Below are positions 37,017-46,182 of a stretch of 64,000 nucleotides of DNA, in pieces (position 1 is the stretch's first letter; each line of letters opens with the position of its first letter). Origin of the DNA: Aquimarina megaterium XH134. Its GTDB lineage: Bacteria > Bacteroidota > Bacteroidia > Flavobacteriales > Flavobacteriaceae. The notes beneath the pieces are model-generated. The model saw only the letters and a list, made by a program, of their open reading frames with translations. It was not told the origin of the DNA and made no database searches. The position numbers and the translations under genes are program-made. The stretch spans positions 1-64,000 of the forward strand of contig NZ_JACB01000016.1 in NCBI RefSeq assembly GCF_000520975.1. The letters run 5' to 3'.

Positions 37017-39419
37017 TTATTCTGTTCTCAAGCTTTTGATTGGGTTTGTTCTAGCTGCTTTAATAGCGTGAAAACTAACTGTTAGTAATGCTATTGTTAA
37101 AGCCAGAAATCCTGCTAAGGCAAAAACCCACCAATTTACTTCAACTCTATAAGCATACACATTAAGCCATTTATTCATCGCATACCAGGAAAAAGGTGTA
37201 GCAATAACAATTGCAATACCTACCAATTTTATAAAGTCTTTAGATAAAAGCGTTACTATACTTGTAACTTCTGCACCTAATACTTTTCGAACGCCTATTT
37301 CTTTAGTTCTTTGCATAGCACTATAAATGGCTAAGCCTAATAATCCTAAACAAGCTATTAGAATAGCTAGAAATGAAAATATGGTAAATAGTTTCTTAAA
37401 CTTAAAATCAGCTTCATACTGTGCATTAAAAGAGTCATCTAAAAAACTATATAAGAACGGACGATGAGGAACTAAGGCAGACCATTTATCTTCTATATCT
37501 TTAATAGTTGCCTGAAGATTTTGAGATTTTATTTGTAAAGAAAAATACCTACTACTACCGGGTTCTAATCGTAATGCTAAGGGGGCTACTTCTTGGTGTA
37601 AGGATAAATAATTAAAATCTTTTACTACCCCTATGATTGTACCTTCTTTACCCCATTGTTCAAAACGTTTTCCTATAATTTCTAATGGATCTGCATATCC
37701 AAAACTTTTAGCTGCTGCTTCATTAATAATCATAGAAGAAACAGTATCTGTTGCGAAGTCTCTAGAATAAGCTCTACCGGCAACTACTTCAATATCATAA
37801 TGAGGTATAAAATCAACATCAACTTCATATAAAAAAGGGCTAAAAGATTTCATTGGACCCTCTTTTGTTTCTATATCGGTTCCTGCTGCTGGGAAATGAC
37901 CTCCAGGGACTGTTCTTGAAGCTGAAACTGAACTAATATCTGGATGATTTAAAAATTCACTTTTAATGGTTTCTATGTTATCACGTACTTGACCATCCCA
38001 ATTGAAATCAATAACCAACTGTTGCTCTCTATCAAAACCCAGATTCTTATTTAGCATATAATCCAATTGAGAATATACTATTACGGTACTAGCTATTAAA
38101 GCAATAGAAAGGCTAAATTGAAATACTACAAGCCCTTTTCTTAGGTTAACTCCTTTTTTTGAAGTTCTAAAAACCCCTTTAAGTACACTTGATGGTTTAA
38201 AATTAGATAATATAAAAGCGGGGTAACTTCCTGCTAATATTCCTGTAACCAATGCCGTTCCAAAATACAGTGAAAGTGTAATACCATTAAAAATATCGTT
38301 GACTAAAAATTGCTTTCCTGTTATAGTATTCATCCATGGAAGACATATAATAACCAATACCAAACCAATTATTGCAGATAAAAAAACCATAAGCAATGAC
38401 TCTCCTAAAAACTGATAAATCAAGCTTTTTTTATCTGCTCCTATTACTTTTCTTACTCCAACTTCTTTTGCGCGTTCTAGCGAACGGGCTGTAGCTAGGT
38501 TCATAAAATTAATACAAGCAATTATAAGTATGAAAAATCCAATAATCACAAAAATGTAAATATTTGATAAATTACCTGTTATCCCTGGTTGACGAGCAGC
38601 TTCAGAATTTAAATATGTATCTTTTAAGGGTTCGAATGAAATGTTATAGTAATATTCGGCTTGTTCAGAAGGTCTGTTTTTTTTCAAAAAGCCAGGTATC
38701 TTGGCTTGAAACGCTGCTTGATCAAAATTATCAGCTACCAAAAAATAGGTGTAAAAATCTACATATCCCCAAGCATCAAAAACATCGGGTCTAGTTTGAT
38801 GAAAAGAACTCATAGACATGAGTATATCAAAAGAAAAATGTGAATTGGAAGGCACATCTTTCATTATACCAGTAACTGTGTAGATACCATCACTAGCTCT
38901 ACCACCAAAGCCATTAATGCTTTTACCCATCGGATCCTCATTACCAAAGTATTTTTTTGCTATACTTTCGGTTAACACTATAGAATGTGGTGCCTTTAAA
39001 GCTGTCTTTGGGTTTCCTGAAACTAAAGGCCAACTAAATACATCAAATACTGTTGGATCTACATAAAAACAGTTAGCTTCTTGAAAAGAACGTTCGTTAT
39101 AATTTAATAAAACATCAGACCTTCCTGAAAACTGAACTTTTTCAACAACTTCTGAAAAATCATTTTTTAATGCTGGCCCAACTGGTGCATTCCCCCATAT
39201 CCATCTATCTTCTATATTATCTTTACTACTATGGTGAACTACTCTATATATATTATCTGCATTTTCATGATAGCTATCATAGGAAAGTTCGTTCCTTATA
39301 AACAACGTTATAAGCAAAAAGCAAGTCATTCCTATAGCGAGACCTCCAATATTTATAGCAGAATATCCCTTGTTTTTTAATAGGTTTCTCCAAGCAATTT
39401 TTAAATAATTCTTTAACAT
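37017..39419 (-). CDS. MacB/FtsX-type ABC permease, array member 2
   Basis: 800 residues. Start 'MLKNYLKIAWRNLLKNKG'; coupling segments 'LERAKEVGVRKVIGADK' and 'MQRTKEIGVRKVLGAEV'. The second periplasmic domain has 'GRAYSRDFATDTVSSMIINEA' (not listed in full length form by siblings) and 'IIGVVKDFNYLSL'. The leader before its ATG at 39419 differs from the one shared by members 3, 4, 5 and 11. Ends 'NPIKSLRTE'. Confidence 0.91.
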   Translation of the reverse strand: MLKNYLKIAWRNLLKNKGYSAINIGGLAIGMTCFLLITLFIRNELSYDSYHENADNIYRVVHHSSKDNIEDRWIWGNAPVGPALKNDFSEVVEKVQFSGRSDVLLNYNERSFQEANCFYVDPTVFDVFSWPLVSGNPKTALKAPHSIVLTESIAKKYFGNEDPMGKSINGFGGRASDGIYTVTGIMKDVPSNSHFSFDILMSMSSFHQTRPDVFDAWGYVDFYTYFLVADNFDQAAFQAKIPGFLKKNRPSEQAEYYYNISFEPLKDTYLNSEAARQPGITGNLSNIYIFVIIGFFILIIACINFMNLATARSLERAKEVGVRKVIGADKKSLIYQFLGESLLMVFLSAIIGLVLVIICLPWMNTITGKQFLVNDIFNGITLSLYFGTALVTGILAGSYPAFILSNFKPSSVLKGVFRTSKKGVNLRKGLVVFQFSLSIALIASTVIVYSQLDYMLNKNLGFDREQQLVIDFNWDGQVRDNIETIKSEFLNHPDISSVSASRTVPGGHFPAAGTDIETKEGPMKSFSPFLYEVDVDFIPHYDIEVVAGRAYSRDFATDTVSSMIINEAAAKSFGYADPLEIIGKRFEQWGKEGTIIGVVKDFNYLSLHQEVAPLALRLEPGSSRYFSLQIKSQNLQATIKDIEDKWSALVPHRPFLYSFLDDSFNAQYEADFKFKKLFTIFSFLAILIACLGLLGLAIYSAMQRTKEIGVRKVLGAEVTSIVTLLSKDFIKLVGIAIVIATPFSWYAMNKWLNVYAYRVEVNWWVFALAGFLALTIALLTVSFHAIKAARTNPIKSLRTE

Positions 39420-39479
39420 AATATATCATCTATTTTCAAAAACTGTCGGGTACAAAAAACCAAACAGGTTATTAATTGT

Positions 39480-41864
39480 TTATTCTATTCGTAAACTTTT
39501 TATAGGGTTAACAGTAGCAGCTTTTATGGCTTGATAGCTAATAGTAACCATAGTAATTGTAGCAATTGCTCCTATGGCCAGTGCAAAAACCCACCAATCA
39601 ATTGTTATTCTATATTTATAATTTTCAAGCCAATTATTCATAACATACCAAGCAAGCGGCGATGCTACTATGCCTGCAATAAAAATTAGTTTTAAGAAGT
39701 CCTGTGTGAACAATAATAAAATGTCTCCAACTTTACCTCCAAGGACTTTTCTAATTCCAATTTCTTTCCTTCTTTGAGCTACAAAAAAAGAAATCAACCC
39801 ATAAAGTCCCAGGCAACTAATAAAGATAGCTAATCCTGAAAATAATTTTGACATTAGTAAAAAGCGTTGTTCATTTTCATATTGCCGAGCTACATGCTCA
39901 TCCAAAAAACTAAATTCATATATATATTTAGGAAATATTTCTTTCCAACGCTGTTCTATCTCGGCCAATAATACATCTGTATTTTGGCTGTCAATTTTAA
40001 TTGCTATTTCGTTAAAAGCATTTGATTGGGGAGCTATAAAAACTGGACTAATATCTTTATGAAAGTTTTGATCATGAAAATTCGCTAGCACTCCAACTAT
40101 CGTAGCTTTAATATTTCCTCCATTAAGTTCGACCTGTTTACCGATAAGTTCTTCTGATGACGCAAGACCTAATTTTTGCGCAACCATTTCATTTACTACT
40201 ACCTCGGTAATAGAATCATGAACATAAAAATTGCGACCTCTTACCAATTTAAGGCCAAAAGTGTTTATATAATTTTCATCAGCCAGTTTTGCAGAAATAT
40301 AAAATTCTTCATACTCTGCTCTGTTGTTGTATCGAATACCTGTAGTCCAATTACTATCTGTTCCTCCCGGGCTTGTTAAACACGCAGTGCTACCTTTAAC
40401 CCCAGAGATTTTTCCAATACGTTCCATCAAACCTTCTAATTTGATAGTTTCTATCTTTTCTGGGATATCTACCATAACAATAGCGTCTTTATCAAAACCT
40501 AAATCTGCATTGATGGCGTAGCTAATCTGCTTTCCTATAATAATAGTTGACACAATTAATACTATAGAAATCGAAAATTGCATGGTTACCAAAACTTTAC
40601 GAGTCAGTTTACCTCCAGTATCTTTTTGAGTCAGTTTTCCTTTAAGTGCTAATGTTGGTAGAATACGTGCCAGTAAAATACCTGGGTAGCTTCCTGCAAA
40701 AAGAGAGACAAAAATCAGTAGTACTAACACAAAACCAATAACCTTAATATCGAGTAATGATGTTATAGAAAGGTTAAGCATAAAAAGCTCATTAAAAGAT
40801 GGTAACACTGCTATCGCAATCGCTAAGCTAACTATGAGCGCAAACAGACTGATAATAAATGTTTCTGAAATGAATTGCCAAAAAAGATGTTGCTTAAAAC
40901 TTCCTAGTACTTTTCTAATTCCTATTTCCTTAGAACGAGTAAATGCCTGAGCTGCAGAAATATTAATAAAGTTAATACATGCTATTGTAATAATAAAAAA
41001 TCCTATTAATGCAAAAGTCCAGAGTAGACTTACATTAACACCTCCATATCTATTATCAAAATGAATATTATCTAGTGATTGAAGCTTATAGCGATGTACA
41101 TTTTTGCTTGTTGGGCGATGTTTTGTGACCAGTTGAATTAAGCTTTTTTCGATCTGGGCTATATTCTGGTTTGGATGAAGTAAAGCAAAACACATCAGGC
41201 TACCACTAATTCCTCCCCAGGATTCACTATAAATAAAATTATCATAGTGTTTTAGTGTTTTATACGAGAGGAATATTTCTCCCTGAATCACCGTATTTTT
41301 TGGTAAATTTTTAAGTATACCTATGACCTGAATAGTTTCTTTATTTTTTACTACTAATGTTTTTCCCAGTGCATTTTCATCGCCAAACATTTTTTTTGAA
41401 AAGCTTTCTGTAATGTATGCTGTATTTGGTTGATTCAAGGTCTGATCTCCGAGTTTTTCAAGTAATGGAAAATTTAAAATCTCAAAAAAATCAGGTTCTG
41501 CGAAAACAACATTTTCTCGAAACCGTAATGATTTTTTATTAGCTGTACCGTTAATCTGCCAATCTTCTCTGGTATAAATATTTGCAACTTTATCAGCATA
41601 GTCATAATCGGCTTTAAAACCCTTTGCAAATCCTGGTGGTACACTTGATTCATAATCAACATCATCTCGATGTTCTTCAGTTACTATTCTGTAAATTCGA
41701 TCTGAATTTTTGTGAAAATTATCAAACTGCAAATGATAATTTACAAATAGAAAAATCAAAATAACACAGCTAAAACCAAGGGATAATCCCAAAATATTGA
41801 TACTAGCAAAGATTTTTCGCTTTTTAAGGTTTCTCCAAGCAATTTTTAAATAATTCTTTAACAT
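39480..41864 (-). CDS. MacB/FtsX-type ABC permease, array member 1 (first permease)
   Basis: 794 residues. Layout, shared by all eleven: one membrane helix (about 19-42), a MacB-like periplasmic core domain to about 270, an FtsX block of three helices (about 280-405), a fifth helix near 430, a second periplasmic domain to about 660, and a C-terminal FtsX block of three helices. A single chain thus contains two permease halves, unlike E. coli MacB, and has no ATPase domain. Coupling segments here are 'FTRSKEIGIRKVLGSFK' and 'AQRRKEIGIRKVLGGKV'. The block 'VGVLANFHDQNF' replaces the usual 'VVKDFHFxSL'. MacB relatives push substrates from the periplasm through TolC, and LolC/E move lipoproteins; either type of work is possible. 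Confidence 0.91.
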   Translation of the reverse strand: MLKNYLKIAWRNLKKRKIFASINILGLSLGFSCVILIFLFVNYHLQFDNFHKNSDRIYRIVTEEHRDDVDYESSVPPGFAKGFKADYDYADKVANIYTREDWQINGTANKKSLRFRENVVFAEPDFFEILNFPLLEKLGDQTLNQPNTAYITESFSKKMFGDENALGKTLVVKNKETIQVIGILKNLPKNTVIQGEIFLSYKTLKHYDNFIYSESWGGISGSLMCFALLHPNQNIAQIEKSLIQLVTKHRPTSKNVHRYKLQSLDNIHFDNRYGGVNVSLLWTFALIGFFIITIACINFINISAAQAFTRSKEIGIRKVLGSFKQHLFWQFISETFIISLFALIVSLAIAIAVLPSFNELFMLNLSITSLLDIKVIGFVLVLLIFVSLFAGSYPGILLARILPTLALKGKLTQKDTGGKLTRKVLVTMQFSISIVLIVSTIIIGKQISYAINADLGFDKDAIVMVDIPEKIETIKLEGLMERIGKISGVKGSTACLTSPGGTDSNWTTGIRYNNRAEYEEFYISAKLADENYINTFGLKLVRGRNFYVHDSITEVVVNEMVAQKLGLASSEELIGKQVELNGGNIKATIVGVLANFHDQNFHKDISPVFIAPQSNAFNEIAIKIDSQNTDVLLAEIEQRWKEIFPKYIYEFSFLDEHVARQYENEQRFLLMSKLFSGLAIFISCLGLYGLISFFVAQRRKEIGIRKVLGGKVGDILLLFTQDFLKLIFIAGIVASPLAWYVMNNWLENYKYRITIDWWVFALAIGAIATITMVTISYQAIKAATVNPIKSLRIE

Positions 41865-41905
41865 AACTGTTGTTTTCTGATGTCAGGTTTTGATTGATCT
41901 GATGT

Positions 41906-42655
41906 TTAATTTATTTTATGAATAGTTGCTTCACCTAAAATTATTCCTTTATTTATAGAAGGGTTCCCATTATAAGCCACAGTTGCCTCTCCGTATGCAG
42001 TAACTTTTAAATGATCTGAGACTCTTACTCTAAAATTACTTTCGCCATATGCTGTGATCTTAGTATTTTCGTTAATCATCCCTAAAGTGTTCACTTTTCC
42101 TTCTCCATACACTGTATATTTTTGATCGTTTACACTACCTTCTTTAATTTCCAGGTAACTTTCTCCGTAAATAGAAACACGTAATGAGTTTACTTTTAAT
42201 GAATTCATCGTCATTTTAGATTCTCCATAGATTTTTAATCTGAAGTCATCTCTTTTTATTGGGCTTTTACATTCAATTATTTCTTCTCCTCTTATTGAAA
42301 GTTCTCTGAGTTGGGTATATGTTATGACAGCAGTTACCATGGTTCCCTTATAGATAGGTTTCTTTCTTTCCCAACCATTTTCGTTTGTTTTCACTGTTTT
42401 GGTTGTTGTTTTGGCTCCATCCAAATACATACGAAGTGTATTTCCAGCTACCTCGATATTAATTTTTTCCTGTGGTACCCGTGTGTTTTCGATCATAACA
42501 CTTTCTTTTTCACCTTCAATAAAAGTCACCTGGATATGCGGACTTATAATTACTTTATCAAAATGTTGTACAGCTATTGCTTCTGATTGAGCCTGGCATA
42601 GATTGATACAAAAAAGTAATATTGCGATTGCTATGTGGTATAAATATTTTATCAT
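41906..42655 (-). CDS. Exported GIN-domain (DUF2807) protein with 20-residue beta repeats
   Basis: 249 residues with a signal peptide (residues 1-22, ending 'CQAQ'). The DUF2807 'putative auto-transporter adhesin head GIN' pattern is clear: 'FDKVIISPHIQVTFIEG' near the start, then a beta-helix. A Gly-Glu pair recurs at 123, 144, 164, 184, 204, 222 and 241, mostly as 'YGES' or 'YGEA', at a nearly constant 20-residue period, which fits one coil of a right-handed beta-helix per repeat. It lies inside the operon between the first ATPase and the first permease, so it may be a periplasmic or surface partner or a sensed substrate. The function of this domain is not established. Confidence 0.85.
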   Translation of the reverse strand: MIKYLYHIAIAILLFCINLCQAQSEAIAVQHFDKVIISPHIQVTFIEGEKESVMIENTRVPQEKINIEVAGNTLRMYLDGAKTTTKTVKTNENGWERKKPIYKGTMVTAVITYTQLRELSIRGEEIIECKSPIKRDDFRLKIYGESKMTMNSLKVNSLRVSIYGESYLEIKEGSVNDQKYTVYGEGKVNTLGMINENTKITAYGESNFRVRVSDHLKVTAYGEATVAYNGNPSINKGIILGEATIHKIN

Positions 42656-42685
42656 GACTTTGGTTTTAATGGTTTATTTAATGAG

Positions 42686-43381
42686 TTACCCATTAACCTT
42701 AAAAGGTTTGTTTTGGCTTTCGGTTACAATTTGTCCATCAAACAGATTAATAACTCTATGCGCATAATGCGAATCTCTGTCTGAGTGCGTTACCATAACA
42801 ATGGTAGTTCCTTCCTGATTAAGTTCGGTAAGCAAATTCATAACCTCGATACCATTTTTAGAATCAAGATTTCCTGTAGGTTCATCGGCCAGAATAAGCT
42901 TGGCATTAGTTACTACGGCTCTGGCTATAGCAACTCGTTGCTGCTGCCCTCCTGATAATTGCTGAGGGAAATGTTTTTCGCGATGCGCAATTTTCATTCG
43001 CTCTAGTACCTGTTTTACTTTTTGCTCTCGTTCGCTCTTTTTCATGTTAAGATAAATCAAAGGGAGCTCTACGTTTTCAAAAACGGTAAGTTCATCAATC
43101 AAATTAAAGCTCTGAAATACAAATCCAAGGTTTCCTTTTCTAATTTTGGTACGTTGATTTTCTTTCAATCCACCTACTTCCTCACCATTAAAGTGATAAT
43201 ACCCTTCATTAGGGTTATCCAACATACCAATGATGTTAAGTAAAGTAGATTTCCCGCAACCTGATGGTCCCATTATGGCTACAAATTCTCCTGCTTCAAC
43301 TTTTAGATTTACATTATTTAATGCCAGAGTTTCGACTTCCTCGGTTCTAAAACTCTTTTTTATGTTCTCTATCTGTATCAT
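42686..43381 (-). CDS. ABC transporter ATP-binding protein (MacB/LolD type), canonical
   Basis: 231 residues. All motifs are intact: Walker A 'GPSGCGKST' (Lys44), Q-loop Gln90, signature 'LSGGQQQRVAIARA', Walker B 'LILADEPTGNLDS' and switch histidine 'VTHSD'. It lacks a permease domain, so it must pair with separate FtsX permeases, as LolD does. Position third in the run, after TolC and the adaptor, suggests that it is the main ATPase for the eleven permeases. 31 bases separate it from the adaptor gene. Confidence 0.95.
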   Translation of the reverse strand: MIQIENIKKSFRTEEVETLALNNVNLKVEAGEFVAIMGPSGCGKSTLLNIIGMLDNPNEGYYHFNGEEVGGLKENQRTKIRKGNLGFVFQSFNLIDELTVFENVELPLIYLNMKKSEREQKVKQVLERMKIAHREKHFPQQLSGGQQQRVAIARAVVTNAKLILADEPTGNLDSKNGIEVMNLLTELNQEGTTIVMVTHSDRDSHYAHRVINLFDGQIVTESQNKPFKVNG

Positions 43382-43412
43382 TTTTTGATTGATTTTATTT
43401 TCTAAATGCTAT

Positions 43413-44663
43413 TTATTTTAAAATTATTTTTTCGGCGTCTCCAAAACTATCATAGTTTGAAGTAATTACTTTTTCTCCTGCTTCTAGTCCTTCGAGTAAT
43501 TCATAATATCTCGAGTTTTGTTTCCCTATACGTATGGCTCTTTTCCATGCTACTTCGCCCGAAGCATCCACAACAAAAATCCATTGCCCTCCGGTACTCT
43601 GGAAAAAACTTCCTCGAGGTAGTAAAAGTGCATCATTTGATGCTCCTAGTTGCAGTTTTATATTATAGCTCTGTCCAGTTCGTATAGTCTCGGGTTTTTG
43701 ATCTGCAAAGACCAGGTCTACTTTAAATTTCCCGTTGCGTACCTCGGGATATACTTTACGAAGACGAAGTTGATATTCTTTACCATTACGATCTAACACT
43801 GCGGTTAAATCTCTTTTTACTCTATCTATATAATGCTCGTCTATTGTTGCTTCTATTTTATAATCTGTTAATACATTTATCTGCCCTATACGTTGTCCCT
43901 GTCTTATATTTTGACCTATTTCTGCATCTAAAAACCCTAATTGACCATCGGCAGGAGCTCTTACATTTAGATGATCCAAACGTTCATATACCATAGAAAG
44001 TGTTTTTTGCATACGCTCCAGATCGGTATCTAACCCTGATAAAGAAGTAGCTCGAAGAGATTTATCTTGTTCTGTTTGAATTTTAATTATTTCATATCGT
44101 TTTTTGGATAGCTCATAGTTTTCTTTTGAAATTAGATATTCTTCCCGAGAAATCAATTCATCATCAAACAAAGCCTTACTCTGTTCATAATTTCGCTTCA
44201 ATTTTTGTAATTCATATTCTGAGCTTACCAGGTCTTTTTGGCCTTCTACTTGTCTAGAATCAAAAGTCAACTTTGTAGAACGTAGGTCATTCTGTTTTAA
44301 TGCTAAATTACTTTCACTAGCCAAAATCTGTTCATAAAGAGCACTGTTTTCTAACTTTAATATAATATCTCCTTTTTTTACCATCGCTCCTTCTTCAATA
44401 AGCTTTTCTGTTACTCTACCTCCTTCATAAGCATCCATATAAATTGTACTTATTGGAGCTACCGCACCATTAATGGTAATATAATCATCAAATTTCCCAA
44501 AAGAAACTTCTGCTATCGACAATTTTTCTTTTTCTGTTCTAAATGTAGCTGCCGAGTTTCCGAATACCATTTTCCAACCTACAAAAAACAATACTATACC
44601 TATAGCAATGTATCCATAATGTTTAGGTCTTAATCCTTTTTTCTTTTCAATTTTTATATCCAT
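43413..44663 (-). CDS. Periplasmic adaptor protein (HlyD/MacA family)
   Basis: 416 residues. One N-terminal membrane helix (about 17-36), then a beta-barrel/lipoyl half-motif ('EGGRVTEKLIEEGAMVKKGDIILKL', residues about 85-110), a long helical hairpin at roughly 110-240 with a mid-point 'LFDDELISREEY' turn, the second lipoyl half ('RAPADGQLGFLDAEIGQNIRQGQ'), and C-terminal barrel and membrane-proximal domains. It should link an inner-membrane permease to the TolC homologue encoded one base upstream. It is the only adaptor gene in the window, so all permeases that need one must share it. Confidence 0.93.
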   Translation of the reverse strand: MDIKIEKKKGLRPKHYGYIAIGIVLFFVGWKMVFGNSAATFRTEKEKLSIAEVSFGKFDDYITINGAVAPISTIYMDAYEGGRVTEKLIEEGAMVKKGDIILKLENSALYEQILASESNLALKQNDLRSTKLTFDSRQVEGQKDLVSSEYELQKLKRNYEQSKALFDDELISREEYLISKENYELSKKRYEIIKIQTEQDKSLRATSLSGLDTDLERMQKTLSMVYERLDHLNVRAPADGQLGFLDAEIGQNIRQGQRIGQINVLTDYKIEATIDEHYIDRVKRDLTAVLDRNGKEYQLRLRKVYPEVRNGKFKVDLVFADQKPETIRTGQSYNIKLQLGASNDALLLPRGSFFQSTGGQWIFVVDASGEVAWKRAIRIGKQNSRYYELLEGLEAGEKVITSNYDSFGDAEKIILK

Positions 44664-44664
44664 T

Positions 44665-46026
44665 TTATTGTGCTCTATTTATATTAAAAACAGGTAATCC
44701 ATTATAAAAATCCAATGTGCTTTCGTTTACTTTTAAACGTAATTGTACCTGTAGGTTTTCATTTTGTGAGTTCGCTAATAAGTTTTTAGATTGGTTGAGT
44801 TCTATAGCGCTTATCAATCCTTTTTCATATCTCTTTTGAGCTATCTTAAAAGTTAATACCTGTGCGTTCATTTTTTGCGAACTCTGTTGATATTCAAAAC
44901 GTAGTGCATCTCCTTCCTGAACAAGTTGTTGTATTAGTTTAAACAGTTCTTGTTTTTGAATATCAAAATTATTGTCTGCTCTCATCATTTCCACCTTTTG
45001 CTGTTTTACACGTGACCGATTTGACCATCCATTACTGATAGGAATGTTAAGCGAAACTCCAACATATTTTGAGACATTATCTTTAATCTGATTTTTAAAA
45101 GAAATAACTCTTCCTGTATTGTCATTAACATTGGTTTCATAAAATCCTGTTTGATAACCTGCAAAAAAAGACAGAGAGGGGTACAAGCCCCCTCTGGCTA
45201 TGGCTAATTGCTTTTTGGCTGCTTTTGCTTTTAACTCTTGTGCTTTTATGATAGGAACAAAAGTTGTCGCTTTACTGTAAATAGAATCTCTATTTGCTTT
45301 AAAAACATCCACATTATCATCGGCTTCTATAGGAGAAGATTGAATAGAAATAGTAGTAACATCTTCTAAGTTCATTTCTTGTATAAGTTTAAGTTTTGCA
45401 GCTGCTACATTATTCTCATTTTGAGTAACCAATAATTGATCGGCTAATAATGCAGATTCTGCTTCGTACAAATCAGCTTTTGCTTTTTGACCAAGTTCTA
45501 CTTGTCTTTTTACAAGTGTATAATTAGTAGAGGATACTTCTTCTTGTTCTTTAGAAATGGTTAAAAGTCCCTCCATAAACTGAATATCATAAAAAGCAGA
45601 CATTACTCTAAATGCCAGTAGATATTTTTGATGCAGTACTTCTTCATTTGCTGCTTTATTCAAAAATTTTGAAGCTTTGATTGTGTTTATTTTTTGAAAA
45701 CCTCTAAACAAATCAATTTCTGCATTCAACCTATAATTATTAGAGAAAAAATCAGTGTTTACAATATTGTTATTATTGGGATCTACCGATCTTCCATATC
45801 GAATATTATAATCTGAAAATGCATTGATACTTGGCAATAAATTTCTTACCGATTGCCGATATGTTTCCTTGTTAGCATCCTGATTGTATTTAAAATCCTT
45901 GAGCTGTAGATTATGACCTATAGCATAGGTTACACAGTCATCTAATGACCATGATTCTTGAGAATACATCGTATTTGATATCAAGATCAAGAGAAAATAT
46001 AAGATTTTGTTTTTAGATTTTATCAT
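44665..46026 (-). CDS. TolC-family outer-membrane efflux protein
   Basis: 453 residues with a signal peptide (residues 1-22, ending 'TMYSQ'). The paired outer-membrane-efflux repeats begin at 'WSLDDCVTYAIGHN' and again after the 'IYSKATTFVPIIKAQEL' region, with the long alpha-helices typical of the TolC tunnel, and the usual 'RYEKGLISAIELNQSKNLL' near the C terminus. First annotated gene of the minus-strand run; the adaptor gene starts one base after its stop. Its ATG overlaps, by 4 bases, the stop of a possible 33-codon ORF upstream. Confidence 0.93.
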   Translation of the reverse strand: MIKSKNKILYFLLILISNTMYSQESWSLDDCVTYAIGHNLQLKDFKYNQDANKETYRQSVRNLLPSINAFSDYNIRYGRSVDPNNNNIVNTDFFSNNYRLNAEIDLFRGFQKINTIKASKFLNKAANEEVLHQKYLLAFRVMSAFYDIQFMEGLLTISKEQEEVSSTNYTLVKRQVELGQKAKADLYEAESALLADQLLVTQNENNVAAAKLKLIQEMNLEDVTTISIQSSPIEADDNVDVFKANRDSIYSKATTFVPIIKAQELKAKAAKKQLAIARGGLYPSLSFFAGYQTGFYETNVNDNTGRVISFKNQIKDNVSKYVGVSLNIPISNGWSNRSRVKQQKVEMMRADNNFDIQKQELFKLIQQLVQEGDALRFEYQQSSQKMNAQVLTFKIAQKRYEKGLISAIELNQSKNLLANSQNENLQVQLRLKVNESTLDFYNGLPVFNINRAQ

Positions 46027-46124
46027 TTATAAACACTTAAATAACGTTTTGATGCCAAACCATAACCTAATGCCGTGCCAAAAACACAAATCACTCCATA
46101 CCAGCGTATTAATACAAAAAACAT
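46023..46124 (-). CDS. Possible 33-residue single-pass membrane peptide ahead of tolC
   Basis: ATG at 46124, stop TGA at 46023-46025, overlapping the tolC start codon by ATGA. The peptide begins 'MFFVLIRWYG', has a hydrophobic stretch with small residues ('VICVFGTALGYGLA'), and ends with the basic 'SKRYLSVYK', as expected of a small inner-membrane protein or a translational leader. It is too short to judge by statistics. It conflicts with the sigma-54 site at 46066-46080, which lies inside it: if that site is the real promoter, the peptide would not be made from that transcript. Confidence 0.42.
   Translation of the reverse strand: MFFVLIRWYGVICVFGTALGYGLASKRYLSVYK
46066..46080 (-). promoter_or_regulatory. 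Candidate sigma-54 (-24/-12) promoter for the tolC-permease operon
   Basis: On the minus strand TTGGCACG is a perfect -24 element. The -12 element, at the correct distance, reads TAGG instead of TTGC, so only one of the two key bases matches. Predicted transcription start near 46054, about 28 bases before the tolC ATG. The adjacent divergent gene encodes a sigma-54 activator, which raises the likelihood. Confidence 0.42.
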
Positions 46125-46143
46125 TTATATTGAATTTTTAAAA

Positions 46144-46182
46144 TGTAAAATTATTATACAAATAGTGTCAAATAATTTTACA
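46144..46182. promoter_or_regulatory. 12-bp perfect inverted repeat, candidate activator-binding site
   Basis: TGTAAAATTATT at 46144-46155 is exactly inverted at 46171-46182, with a 15-bp spacer. Its centre is about 110 bases upstream of the predicted tolC start of transcription, typical for an enhancer bound by an NtrC-like regulator, and about 80 bases upstream of the regulator gene itself, so autoregulation is possible. Confidence 0.5.
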
